64,000 nucleotides of DNA, from the NCBI RefSeq assembly GCF_013373865.1, contig NC_050469.1, forward strand, positions 21,859,046-21,923,045. Reading direction: 5' to 3'. The translations under genes and the position numbers were made by a program. The notes beneath the pieces were generated by a model. The model searched no databases. It had not been told where the DNA came from and saw only the letters and a list, made by a program, of their open reading frames with translations. Source of the DNA: Monomorium pharaonis (lineage: Eukaryota > Arthropoda > Insecta > Hymenoptera > Formicidae). Positions 13,066 to 25,420 of this stretch are shown here, piece by piece; position 1 is the first letter of the stretch; every line of letters begins with the position of its first letter.

Positions 13066-15030
13066 CTGAGCAAGGAGAAAGCCTTTTCACTGCGAAACGC
13101 AATGACGACGTGCCGTCGGATCCGGTGGAGACACTAGAAAAATAAGAGGTGGAAACGTAATATAGACGCTTTGTGCCGAGTCCACTCAGACCGGCGCTTC
13201 CTTTCCGCCCCCTTACTCTCGACCTTTTCTTATAACACGGTACCCTCCACCGCTCTCTGTCTATCGCCCACTTTCGGCTTCATCGCCAACAATGACACTA
13301 TAGAAAACCGCGGGGGATAATATGGGCTGCACGCATGGCCGTGGACGAAATCGATTTCACTCCTCTGGCCCACGCCGCGAAACACTTCTCCGATATTCTC
13401 CCTCGCGCGCGTACGCCCTCTCTCAAGCCGCACACCACCTTTGATTCAGCGAAATTCGAGACGTCTTTCTACGCCACTCCACCATTGTTTCACGTGGGAA
13501 GAGATGCGTACAAGGGGGACAGAGGAGGGAGTTTATCGAGAAATTCGAAACGTCCTCTTCTTCCACTTCCTCTCCTCTCTCTTTCTGTCCTCTCTGCTGT
13601 CTTTTTTCCTTCCCCCTCCCCCCCACCTCTTCCATCACACCCTTACACGCATCCTCCTCCTGTCGAATTCGATAACGAGGGATCCCCACCGATATCGAAT
13701 TTCAGTCGATGCATTCGACAACTTTTTTCCAATCGGCAGAATTCGTAGAAATTCTTTTATTCGATATCGATCTCGTCATACAACTTGATACGCATTTCTT
13801 AAAATCTTTCTTCTTAAAATTCTTGACTTACGATATTTAACGCAACCACATATTTAATATTAGGAGTAATATTAATTTTTAGATTTAAAAGAGTAACTTA
13901 ATTTTCATTTCACAATTATATCAAACGCAAATTTGACTATTGAGCAAATTAATAAATTTTACGGGATCTTAAAAAAATGAATTTTTTCTATCCATAAAAA
14001 CTAATTTCTTTCAATTCTTAGCTCTTGCAATAATAATTTCTCTAAAACTATTTCTTTCTTTTCTTTTAATTAACTATCACGATTTAAGTACAGTTAAAGT
14101 TAATCAACTTTGCTAAAAGTGATTTTCAAGAGAAAAAAAAACCTGAAATAAGAGAAACCAGAATGAAATCAAGCTGCCGCATTTAGCGGTGAATGCGGTG
14201 CTAAAGGTGGAGTTACGTGGCTGTGAGTGGCTGATTCGCGTGCTACGGTAAGATGCTGCACCTGGGACTTTGCACCGTATTGCGGGCACGTCGTTCTCCG
14301 TAGAGGCAGAGAGGTGGTTTCAGCGGTACTTTAAATGTCACGACGAATCGACCGTTTTCACCCCGGATCGCTTCGGACGGGCGAACAAGCGAACATTGTC
14401 GGAGAGAACACTACGAGTACTAAAGCGATTAAACGAGGATTGTATGTCGTCGTGTAATAGATATACCATATGTATGACCGAGTATATCTTCTCGTGTTGC
14501 GCGTTACTACAACCGCGTAATGCGTATTACGGATTAGACAGATAATCGATATTGCTTATTACCGAGATCTAATGCATCAAATCTAGTATTACACAATGGC
14601 GCGTCGCGACAAAGAAATCAAAATTGAGAAGATATCTTTGGCAAGCGACTTGCAAATATAATGCTTAAAATTTCAAGATAATGTTCGATCGAAATAAAAT
14701 GTATAAGTACAAAAAGAGTTTAAAAAAAAAAAATTCTTATAATATTATTGCACGATAACATGTGCGGACTTTAAAATTCTTGCCAAGCTTACAACGTCCC
14801 TGACATCACTCTCGAAAACATTTGAACATTTGCCAACGGAAATCCGTGAAAATTTTCGAGATCAAAGTGATTTCAAACTAAAATGATTTCGCATTGACAA
14901 CTGCAACGGCGGCTGCAACGCAGATGGTTGTGACGCATAAAATATGAGGAAACATGGTTGCGCAGTATTCTGTTATTTTTAAGTTACTTACTTATTCAGC
15001 GAATAAAAAAACTACATTTTCCAAGAGAAA
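13066..15030. other. Intron-like stretch with CT-rich island
   Basis: GC- and CT-rich at 13130-13750, where overlapping frames of 115-137 codons (Pro/Leu/Ser-rich on plus, Glu/Arg/Lys-rich on minus) are strand-biased low complexity. The rest is AT-rich. A good minus-strand acceptor (TCTGGTTTCTCTTATTTCAG, ending at 14142) is followed by a T-run and early stops, so I do not call an exon. Confidence 0.5.
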
Positions 15031-15062
15031 CAATGGCTTACCTGCAATAGAAAATTAAAATT
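15030..15062 (-). promoter_or_regulatory. Candidate recursive splice site (ratchet point)
   Basis: On the minus strand the sequence reads TTTTAATTTTCTATTGCAG and is followed directly by GTAAGCC. An acceptor (AG at 15043-15042) and a donor (GT at 15041-15040) are joined with no exon between. This is the arrangement described for ratchet points that allow long fly introns to be removed in steps. It lies 3.3 kb into the intron between the candidate exons at 18312-18482 and 13010-13065, on the same strand as those exons. The 5.2-kb intron is short for known recursive splicing, so either the true intron is longer or the match is fortuitous. Confidence 0.4.
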
Positions 15063-18000
15063 TGTTATAATACAGTCTATAAATTTATTACAGTTTTAAA
15101 TTTTCAATATGTAAAACTAGCAAAAATCATTTTCACACAATTTCAGATTTTTTAAAAGTGCTCTTTCTTAAGAAATCTTAACATGTAACACACCCGGGTG
15201 TATTAATAGATAACACACATATTGATCACAAAGCATCTTGTTTACGTCTACCGTAATATCTTTCGCGGTAGAGATCACGCTCGATTACAACGCTGTCGCA
15301 AACATCCTAGACGTGGCAAGGGGTTAACGTTCGCGATAAAAAGCCTCAAGACATTTTATGAGAAAAAAACACGTAAGACAGATTGCGTCGAAGGAGAGGC
15401 AGCTCCCGTCGAAAAGAACGATGAATATCTCAAGACGCTTCGAGACAAGTCCGCATTACTGATAGGAAAAAGATGTGGAAGAAGCAAAAACCAAGGACAG
15501 TTATTTTTAAACTCTGGCTTGTTTTGTATGGGAAAAATGTAGATCTCCAAAACTGACATTTCATAAAATAACAGAGAGAAAAAGAGGGAAAGAGTTTATT
15601 TAAGTTTATGAGTATAAACTTAATCTATTTAACTGCATATATTTTAAATATATTTAGATAATGCATAATATTTCAGAAATTTTAGATTTACCTAAATCTA
15701 ATTGATCTAATTAATCAAAGTTATTTATCTTTATAAATTGTTTTAGTTCAGAGATAGATCATTTAAATTAATTCAAAATTAAAAAATATTAAATTACATA
15801 AAATTTTTTATTTCAACAATAATTGAACATTATTAAACACATTTAAATTATATTTATACCTAAACCTGAAAAAGAGAAAAAGAGAAAGAGATCTGCCTTG
15901 CTAAATTTTCTAAATTTTCTTCTTAAATTTTCTTTCGTAAAAATTATATTAATTTTTCAACTTTGGTATTGTTTTAAATTCTTGTTTAAACAATTTAATC
16001 AACTTGTGACTATTATATGCCTTAATTTTATTATCAATTATGTACCAACCCGTAATTTAAAATTTTTATAACTAAAAACTTATTATTTTAAGTTGTAATA
16101 TGTTCACTATATAATTTATCTCTGACGTAATATGTAATTATATTACGCCGTGGTGCTTTCTCGACACACATAAAGGGGAAACCAGGAAGATCCCTTCTTA
16201 GAACACACGAACCATAAGAGACCTCCGCGCTGCGACACGATATATCCCTTCGTCCTTTACGATGTAGGGTGTTGTCCTCCCAAGTTTTCGCGATGCCACG
16301 ACGAGGCAGGAAGGAAGAACGGAAGGAAAGCACACAAAACGACCGTGCGGCCAACCAAAGGACAGCAGAATATCAGACAGGACCTTCCGTGTGCCTTCTT
16401 CCTGCGACACGAGGTATTGATCCTGTTTGCCACGCGGCTTTAGTATTCGGCGCGCAAACTTTCGTGAAAACGTGTCCCGCATGCCCGCGGCGCCCCATAA
16501 TTGTAGATTCAAAGGATATAATTCGAAAGAGAGACAGAGATAGCCGAGAGGAGGGAGGGAGAGGAAGAGATGGAAGAGGGATGGAAAAGGCGCCCCATGG
16601 TCCCCCCGGATTTGATGCACTATAGAGTGAAAGGGGGCAAAACCGGAAGGGCGGCCTTCGGCCCTTTAACGAAGTGAAAATTGCCCGTAATTTTTTCTTC
16701 ATCAGATATCTGATTTAGTTCCAACACTGATGATATCCCCTATAGTCTGATAACATTATCTACAAATTACTTGGCTTCTTATTTAGAAGATTCTCAAGTA
16801 TATGTACATACGTAGATAATATAAGTGTGATTCTCTTCATAAAAGATTCTTAATAAAAATACAACCAAATAAGATATAATAAAATAAGAAAGAAAAATTA
16901 TAAAAAATAACAATTGTAAATACCACTTGTGACAAATTTTGAATATAATCAATCGAAATAAGTTAATTATAAAGAATTAAATTAAATTAAAATATTTTGG
17001 GTATAAAGCTAATACGAAAAAAATACAGATCCTTTACTTACAAAATTTCAAGATATTTATTTCTCAACACATTAATCTAATCTCGTCCAATCTAATCTCG
17101 GTATTTGTATTTGTAAAATTCAGTGGTAAATTCGACAGATGTTTTCCACCAGGAGAGAAAAGGGCGTCTCTCTCATCACTAAGGATCATTGCCGGGATGA
17201 TCCAGGCAAGATTGCGCCCTTTCGAACGATAGGTTTCCCTAATTCTTAATTCGTGCTCGTTTCCAAGGATACAAGGATCTCTAGTGAGAGATTTCCCACT
17301 CGTACCGTGCTCCGGAAAGAAGAATTATCGGACTGTAATTAACGTCGAGGCCGTGAGGGCTGTCGGGACCTTATTGGCCGATGATCCGATAATACGCGCG
17401 GTAAACCGTAAAAGTAACGGGTCCTTACGTTCGCAGATCGAATTTCTCTCTCTTTCTCTTTCTCTCTCTCGAATTTGCCACGGACCACCGCTTTTCTTCC
17501 CCCTTAAGTTAGAGAAACGTCGAGAAGGCACGAAGAAACTTTCTCGAATAAATCGATTAGGATATCAAGTAACAACGACAAGAGAAGCAAGTAGTGTTAC
17601 AAAAAAAAGATGGATACGCTAGAATTCCTCACGAGATATTTTGGCAAATAATAATAAAAGTAAGATTGGCTGTTACACCAAAAATTATTTTAAAAATTCC
17701 ATGAATAAATTTTAATTATCTAAGAAACAAAAAAAGAAATGTAAGCATATGTAACCATTTTTTGTAAACATACAGAATTAATTAAATTATTTATGTACAA
17801 CTTGAATAATTCAATTATCTTAATTATAGAACCCGAATTATCACATTTAATATGTCAAACAAAGGAACACGTTAATTTCCGTGAAAGTTTGCTTCTGCCA
17901 GAATTATGTGAATGTGGATGGTGAAAATTATCTCTCTCATGGAAGTATATCATACTCCCTTCTATTAATTAAACAATCTCCTATTAATTAAATGTTAGCG

Positions 18001-18311
18001 TACGTAAATGTTCGCGAATCTCGCAGACTAATTCAAAACAAACGCAGTAAAATATTCGTCACTATTCAACATTCTAATAAAACTTCCCGTTTGTTATTTC
18101 CAATAAAACTTTACTCCAAAATAACTTTCGTTATCAATTAATCAAATTTAACATCGATATTTTCGGACATTCCGAAACAGCACTTTTGTTGTTTTTTCTT
18201 ATATTAAACTTCTATTAGATCCCAATTGCTTTGTAATCAGAAAACAAGTCTTCCATTTGCAGAAATAAAAGCATCCGCATGTCCGAATAAGGGTTAATCA
18301 AAGGACCTCAC
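15063..18311. other. Intron-like AT-rich stretch
   Basis: Mostly AT-rich, very much so at 15560-16140 and 16700-17110. A purine/pyrimidine-asymmetric GC island lies at 16150-16680, where frames of 88-140 codons are open on both strands. A second GC-rich patch with a CT tract lies at 17150-17630. A 12-mer (AATCTAATCTCG) is repeated at 17074-17085 and 17089-17100. No exon is supportable here. Confidence 0.55.
17444..17470. repeat. Imperfect (CT)n tract
   Basis: CT dinucleotides with interrupting T residues. It gives Ser-Leu or Arg-Glu runs in the overlapping frames. Confidence 0.85.
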
Positions 18312-18482
18312 TTGCGTTTGGGAAAGTGCGGAAGTCGCATTCACACGGGCGTTCCGATTGCACAACGTAGACGAAACCACACGTGCAGCCGGGTTCGCAC
18401 TTGTTTGTTTTTGTGTTGCCTTTAACGCAACGTGTATTTGAGCCGCAGTCGACAGATAAGGCCGGGTCCGTGACAACGATAT
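18312..18482 (-). CDS. Candidate exon: cysteine-rich module of a secreted protein
   Basis: On the minus strand the frame reads from IVVTDPALSVDCGSNTRCVK through KCEPGCTCGFVYVV to CECDFRTFPNA. It has seven cysteines with the spacing C-x5-C-x9-C-x3-C-x1-C-x11-C-x1-C. This partly recalls EGF-like or trypsin-inhibitor-like (TIL) modules, without matching either fully. The 5' end is an acceptor CCCAAG at 18483, preceded by a pyrimidine-rich stretch of more than 100 nt that contains no AG, as expected of a real 3' splice site. The 3' end is a GTGAGG donor at 18311. The exon is 171 nt and symmetric, phase 1 to phase 1, the class typical of shuffled extracellular modules. The frame stays open upstream of the acceptor (it includes CNRTWLC), so a longer exon is possible. 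The upstream partner would be the signal-peptide exon at 40675-40765. Confidence 0.5.
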
Positions 18483-21400
18483 CTTGGGCACAAAGCCAGG
18501 TTCGGTTGCATCCATAGAACCCAAGAGACGCAGACAAAGAAGGTGCGCAAAAACACGTGGGAACGAAATTTATGACGACACGAGAGGAAAAAGCGGCAGG
18601 ATTTTTGGTAATCATAAGTTCCGCCAGAAAAACATCCCGACACCCTTCCTTAAACGTTTGAGAATTTAATTTCTATTTTTATAACATTAAAAATTACAAC
18701 GTACAAACGTGAAAAGTATATGAGTTGTATATACAGATCAAGTATATTCGATACAAAATATATCATGCCTTTTACGTAAAATTTTATGTTAAATTTTTTT
18801 CGTCTCCGGCCAATTTTTCAACTCGAGTAATGGTCTGTCGAAACGACAGTGTAAAAATCGCATCAAGTGGTGACGATAACAGATTTCACTCCAATTAGAA
18901 TCGGACAATGACAAGCGGGCGTTATGATTGGACGGGTGGCCCGACGAGAGGTCGCCGAAGGATTTATGATGTTCCAGGTTATCGAACCTGGTCCTTTGAC
19001 GGATGATCGGATATTTTTCCATTTCTCACGCGGTCTCTCTCCATCGAAAAATCCACGAGAGTCGCTCGTCGTAATGACGGCATTAGCGAGGTCGGGGGGG
19101 ACGATAAGAATTTAAGAATCACGTCGCAGGAAGATATCGCTTCTCTCAAGATGATAGAATAAGTTGTAGAACGGCTCGTCTGAGCCAGCTTGTGGAAGTT
19201 TCCCCCGAGAATTCCTGATTGACTTTGCACGCTACTTGGCCGAGAGAAATTCGGAGGACGTGTGATCCTGTGGGGAAACGCTTCCTCGATCCGACTCGCT
19301 AATTTTGGCAGGTGGTCCTCCTTCGCTGAAGTCCAAACCGAGCAAACATTGACTCTGTCCGGAGATAAACACTCTATCGCACGCGATCGCAATTCTCCTT
19401 TACAAAGTCGTAAGAAGACGGAGGAAGAAGCGAGAACAAAAGAGGCGAAGGCGCGAAGAAGTCGTTAGCGGACTTTTATCGCGGGGTGGCTTCTCACATA
19501 AAGTAAATTTTATCTTTTGGTATCCGAGGTCTGCCGTCTTAAGAGAAGGCGCAATCTTCCTTTAAAATCCTAAAAATCACTACCCCATCACCCCTACCTC
19601 CTTGCTCCACCCTATCTCGACAGAAGGAAGTTATTATAATTAGGCAAAGGTACGGAGGCACGTAGCATTTACGTTCCTCCGGAAGTAAATTTTTTTAACG
19701 ATCGCAATTACGGGCGTGGGACTAGTCGGGAGGAACGGTCGAACATCGCAAAAAAGCGAAACAGGAAGAAAGAGAGAAAGGGAGAGAACAGAAGTATTGG
19801 TGCTTGTTTTAAGAACGACGAAGCTGAGTCGCATCCTCGAGTCGAATGCCTTGGAAAGAAAGAAAAATTCAATTTCCCCATTCGCGGCCTGCTATTTCGT
19901 CGCTTGGATGGCTGGTGATAATTGCATGGTCGCTGCGCTTCCTCTTTAGCCTGACAATACGAACAGAAAGAAGGGAGGAGGGAGGGGGAGAAACACACTT
20001 CAATAAATGACGTTGTCGCTGATCGTGAGAATTACTCACAGGAAAAATGTACCCAAGAGCGCGCGCGCGCCAGTCAGCCGCGCGCATTTCCGCTCGCGCT
20101 TCTTTTCCGCGAAAAACGCAGGGGAGAAATTGCGTTCTAGAAAGCGGAGAAAATTAAGTATTACGAAAAACGAAATTACGCCGACGTCTAAAGGCACGAG
20201 AGAGTACAAGAGGTTGAATTAATAGAGTTAGCTAGCGGTGTCAGGTAAAAAAGACGTTCTAAGTAACGCTCCTTGTTGTCGTCACATACAGCGTGAAATA
20301 TGGTTTTTTAAATTCTCACAATTATGTTGAACACACTCAAGCAATTAAAATTCCGAGTCAGTTATTTGAAAAATTGCAGTAGTTATAATTTTTCTAAATA
20401 AGCTTTTAAAATCAAATAAAGAGAAATATTCACATGTGTTATTTGCCAACTATAATTAATATATAATTGATATAATTTTTAGAGCAGTAAATACATGTCT
20501 AATTAAACTTTAAGAATTTAGGTGATTTTAATTAATTTGTAAGAGATACCAAAAATTCCGGAAAAATAAGAACACATTTCCATATCGTGATAGACTATTA
20601 CGAGAATTTTAACGAGAATTTCAAAGGCAAGCACGAACAGACAGACAAGTGGCTGAAACTTTAATTTGTCCAGTCAGCCACTCGGAAACAGTACCACAGT
20701 CGTTCGCACACGCACGTATACACGCGCGCTGCGGTGTGGGAGGATAAGGAATAGAAGGTAGTCGTAACTGGCGTAGGTCGAGTCTCGACTAAGGGATTGA
20801 GAAAGGCACCGGAATCGCGAGATTTCCTGCGCGCCGCTCGAGTTACACGCGCTTTGTCTCGCTTTAAATCCAAGTAGTTAGTGTCATGTTATGGCAAACC
20901 GGCACCCACCGCCGCGGGCCAATTGTGCCATTTGTGCATCTTAAGTGTACGCACCGCGTCGCAGCTGTGCCCCTCACTCACCTTTCCCTTCCCGTCCAAA
21001 ACGGGCTAGTGGCATGCGAGACATATATTCTGACTAGTTTCCTCGTTAATTAGAACATTAGAAAATGATTAAAACGACGTTTAAGAAAAGATTTTCTCAA
21101 GATTTCTTTTTAAGATGTGTAAGTGATAAAATTAACATCCGAGCAAATTAATTTTGCTCCATATAAAGATGTAATCGTACATTGTGTTTTTCATGTAATT
21201 TGATGATATTGACGTAAAGTTAATTAAACCCCATTGTGTTTGTTTTATTTTAAAATTATTGGAACAATAAACATCTTTTTAGTATTTAAATTGAAATAAT
21301 AATGTTATCAGCAGATATAGTGTAATCGAGCAAAAATATCGCGCACAAAGCGGATTTTTGGCCCGCGCCAAGAATGGACCTACCGTTATAAAACCGCGTG

Positions 21401-21780
21401 TCCGGTGCGCCTTGAAACCGCGCTATCTCTTGAATAATACCTGCGATCCATTATTGCGACCGTCATTAATCGCACGACAAAATTGCGCCTGGCTGCTCTT
21501 CGGGGATTTCGACGGGACGACCCCTGACTCGGCTCGATTTGCACGGGCAATGTGAGCGATACGCGCGAGCTTTCGGCTTCGATGCTCACAAGTACAATTA
21601 CGCCCCAATAAATCACGCAATCGATGGGAGTGAGGGTGCTCGATAGTGTTTTTTAATTGCAATACATTTCCGCTTAGGTAATTTATCGATGAGGTAATTA
21701 AGCTGATAATAAATACTTTAGTGTTTGAAATATTACATTTACTAGCTAATCTAAAAATTCAATAAAATACTCTTTGTGTA

Positions 21781-21802
21781 AAAAAAAAAAAAAAAAAAAA
21801 AA
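21781..21802. repeat. Poly(A) tract
   Basis: About 22 consecutive A residues. No retroposed body or target-site duplication is apparent beside it, so it is probably a simple repeat. Confidence 0.85.
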
Positions 21803-24800
21803 TGCATTACTCTATCTTCTACATTATTATCCTGAATATAAATATAACTTTAACTACGTTATCTTACTAGAACAAGAGAAAAGGCAGAAAAACATTCGCT
21901 ACTGTTATTCAAATCCTTTTAATATTTGCATTTAAATATTTTAAATGCAACAGAAAGATCATTATAAAAGAGGTTGATATAAATCTGTGATAAAAGTAAC
22001 AAAACGTTCCCGATTTGTAAACACGCGAGAGATAAAAATGCGAATTGAATTGTGCATGAATCAAGTTGCAATTTTACAATCGTATGTCATCACCCATTTA
22101 TTAGAATCTCGTTACGGTGATCCCCAAAAGAAATAACATGTACGTATTAACATGTCATTTATTTTTCACGTTTATTAAAGATTGTATAATTTATTCCTGA
22201 TCAGTGCTCGCAAATTCATTATTTACACGCGGTGCAAAACACGCGAGAATTATTTTAGCGAAATTATTTCCGCAATCCGATCCCGAGGAGCAACCGTTAA
22301 ATACAACCACTCCCTAATGAGATGCATATACCAGTGAGTTCATTACGAATCCGGGAAGTTACGCCACGAGTACGAAAAGCGGAGCTAGCTCGCATTTCTT
22401 CATCGAGGGCCGGAGGCTTGGATAGAATCGGGCAGCGTTTCACTAGCGCCAGAACGTTCCGTCAAAACTGTTTGAATAATTTCGAAAGAGCAACCGAGAC
22501 TCGAAATAATTCAGTTCGCGCGGCAATGAAATACCGGGCCGAATTCTCGTTTACGTCGCCCGTATTTTCGAACGTACAAGCTTTGTAATTACATCGATCG
22601 TAACACGTATTCCACTCAGAGAGAGAATGCTGCTGCGGGGGCGCCGCGTAATTTACGCGATATGAAAAATGCTTTATTTAGCCCGACGTGCCACGGACGC
22701 GTACGATTGTACCGAGTGGCCATTAATAATTCATAGCGCACGCAGGTTTTGTAAATATCTCGCGACGCCGTGGTCTCTCTCGCTCGACGTGGCTCGCAAT
22801 CTAAAAAATGGAGAGACAGAAAAAAAAAATCCGCCTCGCCACTTTCATGTCACGGACGCGAAGAATGTGCGTTTTCGAGGCGAGGGAAAAAATTACGGGT
22901 GAGAGGAAGACAATATTCCACCGCCCTCCAAACGCATTTTTCCCTTATGTGCACGCGTGCCTATATGCGACGCGTATATAAGAAACAAGTTCGAATGAGT
23001 TGCGCAACTGGCATATTAAATACGCGGCCACGTCGGCGTATCGCATCTCGTCATCTGTAACGTTTAATGCGCACACGAGGACTTCCTCCTCTCTTATGAA
23101 AGTCGGCCGGTAATGTACCGCGAAGAAATCATTAGGGAGATTACGCGGCGAGCGAACGAATCATCATGTTCAATGAAACAGAGCGATTTAGTTGCTACGC
23201 GAAGTCAGGCATTATTTAATTTCTTACATATTTCCTCGATTAGATTTAGAGCTCCACTTTCGAATAAATTATGTGGTAAATTATCTAATAGATAAATATC
23301 TATGCTGCACACAGACATGTAAAGTATAGACACTTATCTATTAAATTATTTGCTACATAGTTTATGCAAAGAGGAAACAATTGATCCTCAATTAGAATCT
23401 TCGCGTTTTAAATTATAAACGTTAAATTCCGCTAATACGTATGTACTTAACTCGTGATTGGCGAAACAACCGAGTCTTTAGCAAATAATACGCAAATGCC
23501 GAGGACCTGTGAAAACATTTAAAATCGCTATCCGTTTTATACCGTCGTCTGCTGCAATCGCAGCTTTGCATAAATTAAATGTCCTTCCCTTGAAATGCTT
23601 TTAAACGGGACGATAAGCGATCAGGGCGACGACAGCGGAGAGCACGGCGCGAAATTATCCAACGGTGTTTTTCCGCGCGCGAGACGAAGACTTACAGAAC
23701 ACCGTAAGTGAGAGACACCCTCCGCGCGAAGAGGCGGGAGGGGGAGGATGGCAGGGTTGAAAACGTACGCGAGAGAAGCCCCGCAAATTAATCAACGAAG
23801 CGAGACGACGACTTCGGCGTTAGAGGAGAAGACGCCGCCGTGAGAGACAACCCTTCAATCTAAATTCAATTATTTGCCCCATCCCCCTCACGGCGCGGTG
23901 GATGCTTCCGGGTATCGGCGCCTCGAAAATCCCCCGTAAGTATTCCGGGGGGTAGGAGGGGAATTTCACTGGCGGTAAACTGCCCCGAAAACTCGCGAGC
24001 ACGGTGTTACGTGAGCGACTCACGTGGTGGTGGAAGAAGCTTAAAGTCGACTCTCGCGGACTTTAAACCACCTGCTGACGCCGCTGACGAGCGGCAACGG
24101 TTCATCTACCCGGCGGCGTGAGCGCGCGCGCGGCGCAATACCTCGCCGACATTCGTTAATGAATTATTTGCGCGAGACTGTAACTAGCGCGCGAGCAAAC
24201 AACTTAATTGGCGCAGACTCGTATTTCACGTGCGTCATATGTGCTCCCACGAAATTATCGCCGCCGAAGGTAGGATACCGTTTCGCGTTCGTTTTTCTCG
24301 CGCCTCGCAACCCGAATCCCGAGTTATAGTTGCACCTACGTCCTAGCGAGTTTAACATTCTGATTAAAATCGATAACAGCACGGATGTTAAAAAATTCGA
24401 TTAAGCTCTGAAATAAAATTTCATATTTTTCATCCACCGAGATGTCAAACGTATCGAAACGTGTATCGACGGTATAAAAACGGGTCGTAGCAGCGTGTTT
24501 TTTTTTAAACGAATATTTAATTAACAAATTGATAAATCCGATATAAATATTATCCGGTTATTTTTCCTTCCTAATATTTTCCTAACATGAATCGGCAACA
24601 CTTGACTCTTATTACTGAAGTCTTTTTTGAGGAAAGATATCGTGATTACTAATGTCGACCGTGTAATTTACAATTGTACCAGTTATAAATGCGCTCGGTA
24701 ACTCTACCCCTAGGCAGGAAAACTTTCGCCATTCCTCTTAGGCTCGCCTAAAAATTTGCCACCGCACAAACGACGCTCGTTAGACTTTTACGAACTTTTG

Positions 24801-25081
24801 GATTTTACGTTAGCCGCGCGCTCGTGAAACACGTGTTCTCTCTATTCGCCAGCCCGCGAAAGCATAAATATACATGGATATGGTAAATAGGAGCATGTGC
24901 TCGCCTAATCTGTGTACTGGCGACGTGCAACGACGACCGCCTATGTATCGCGACCCTTCGGAAACTTATTGGCTCGGCGAAGCTACCGTACCTTAAAATT
25001 GCCAAGGAGGTACGAGTTACCGAAAGTTCAAACTGTGTTGCTGTCTTAATATCGTTGCAATATATAGGTTACGTGCACTAA

Positions 25082-25116
25082 AACTTTATAATAGTAATAA
25101 CTTTATAATAGTGATA
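25082..25116. repeat. Two-copy 17-bp tandem repeat
   Basis: AACTTTATAATAGTAAT is followed directly by a near-identical copy. It is a short local duplication with no evident role. Confidence 0.75.
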
Positions 25117-25320
25117 CTAAATTTATGCATAGTAACAGAATAAAAAAATTCGTACTAATAAAAATATCAGTTTAACATCAATGCTTGAGTCATGAGAAAA
25201 CAAAGTTGCGATAAATATTGTTACAAATTAATTTGTTTTAAAAAAAACTTTGAGTAATATACAAAATTCAAGATATTAATAAAAATTTTCATTGAATATT
25301 ATTTATTCATTAATTTTTAT

Positions 25321-25337
25321 TCTCTCTCTCTCTCTCT
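25321..25337. repeat. (TC)n microsatellite
   Basis: About eight TC units in AT-rich sequence. Confidence 0.9.
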
Positions 25338-25391
25338 GATATTGATTATGGTTAATATCTATAAGTAGTTTCTCTAATTTTGCTTAAAATA

Positions 25392-25420
25392 AGTTTATTT
25401 TTGTTTAAATACAGGTAAAG
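25392..25420 (+). promoter_or_regulatory. Abutting acceptor and donor, plus strand
   Basis: A T-rich run (TTTATTTTTGTTTAAATACAG) is followed directly by GTAAAG at 25415. Like the minus-strand site at 15041 it has the form of a zero-length exon, but no plus-strand gene is established here and GTAAAG is a weaker donor. I treat it as a weak recursive-site candidate and a measure of how often the pattern occurs by chance. Confidence 0.15.

Noticed and set aside
13335..13788. Frames of 137 and 115 codons (Pro/Leu/Ser-rich)
   Set aside because: The span is CT-rich on the plus strand, which removes stops; composition explains the openness.
14100..14142. Strong minus-strand acceptor ending in TTATTTCAG
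   Set aside because: It is followed by a T-run and early stops in all frames, with no donor nearby.
20980..21060. Consensus minus-strand donor AAAG/GTGAGTG
   Set aside because: No acceptor with an open frame could be paired with it; the preceding sequence is purine-rich.
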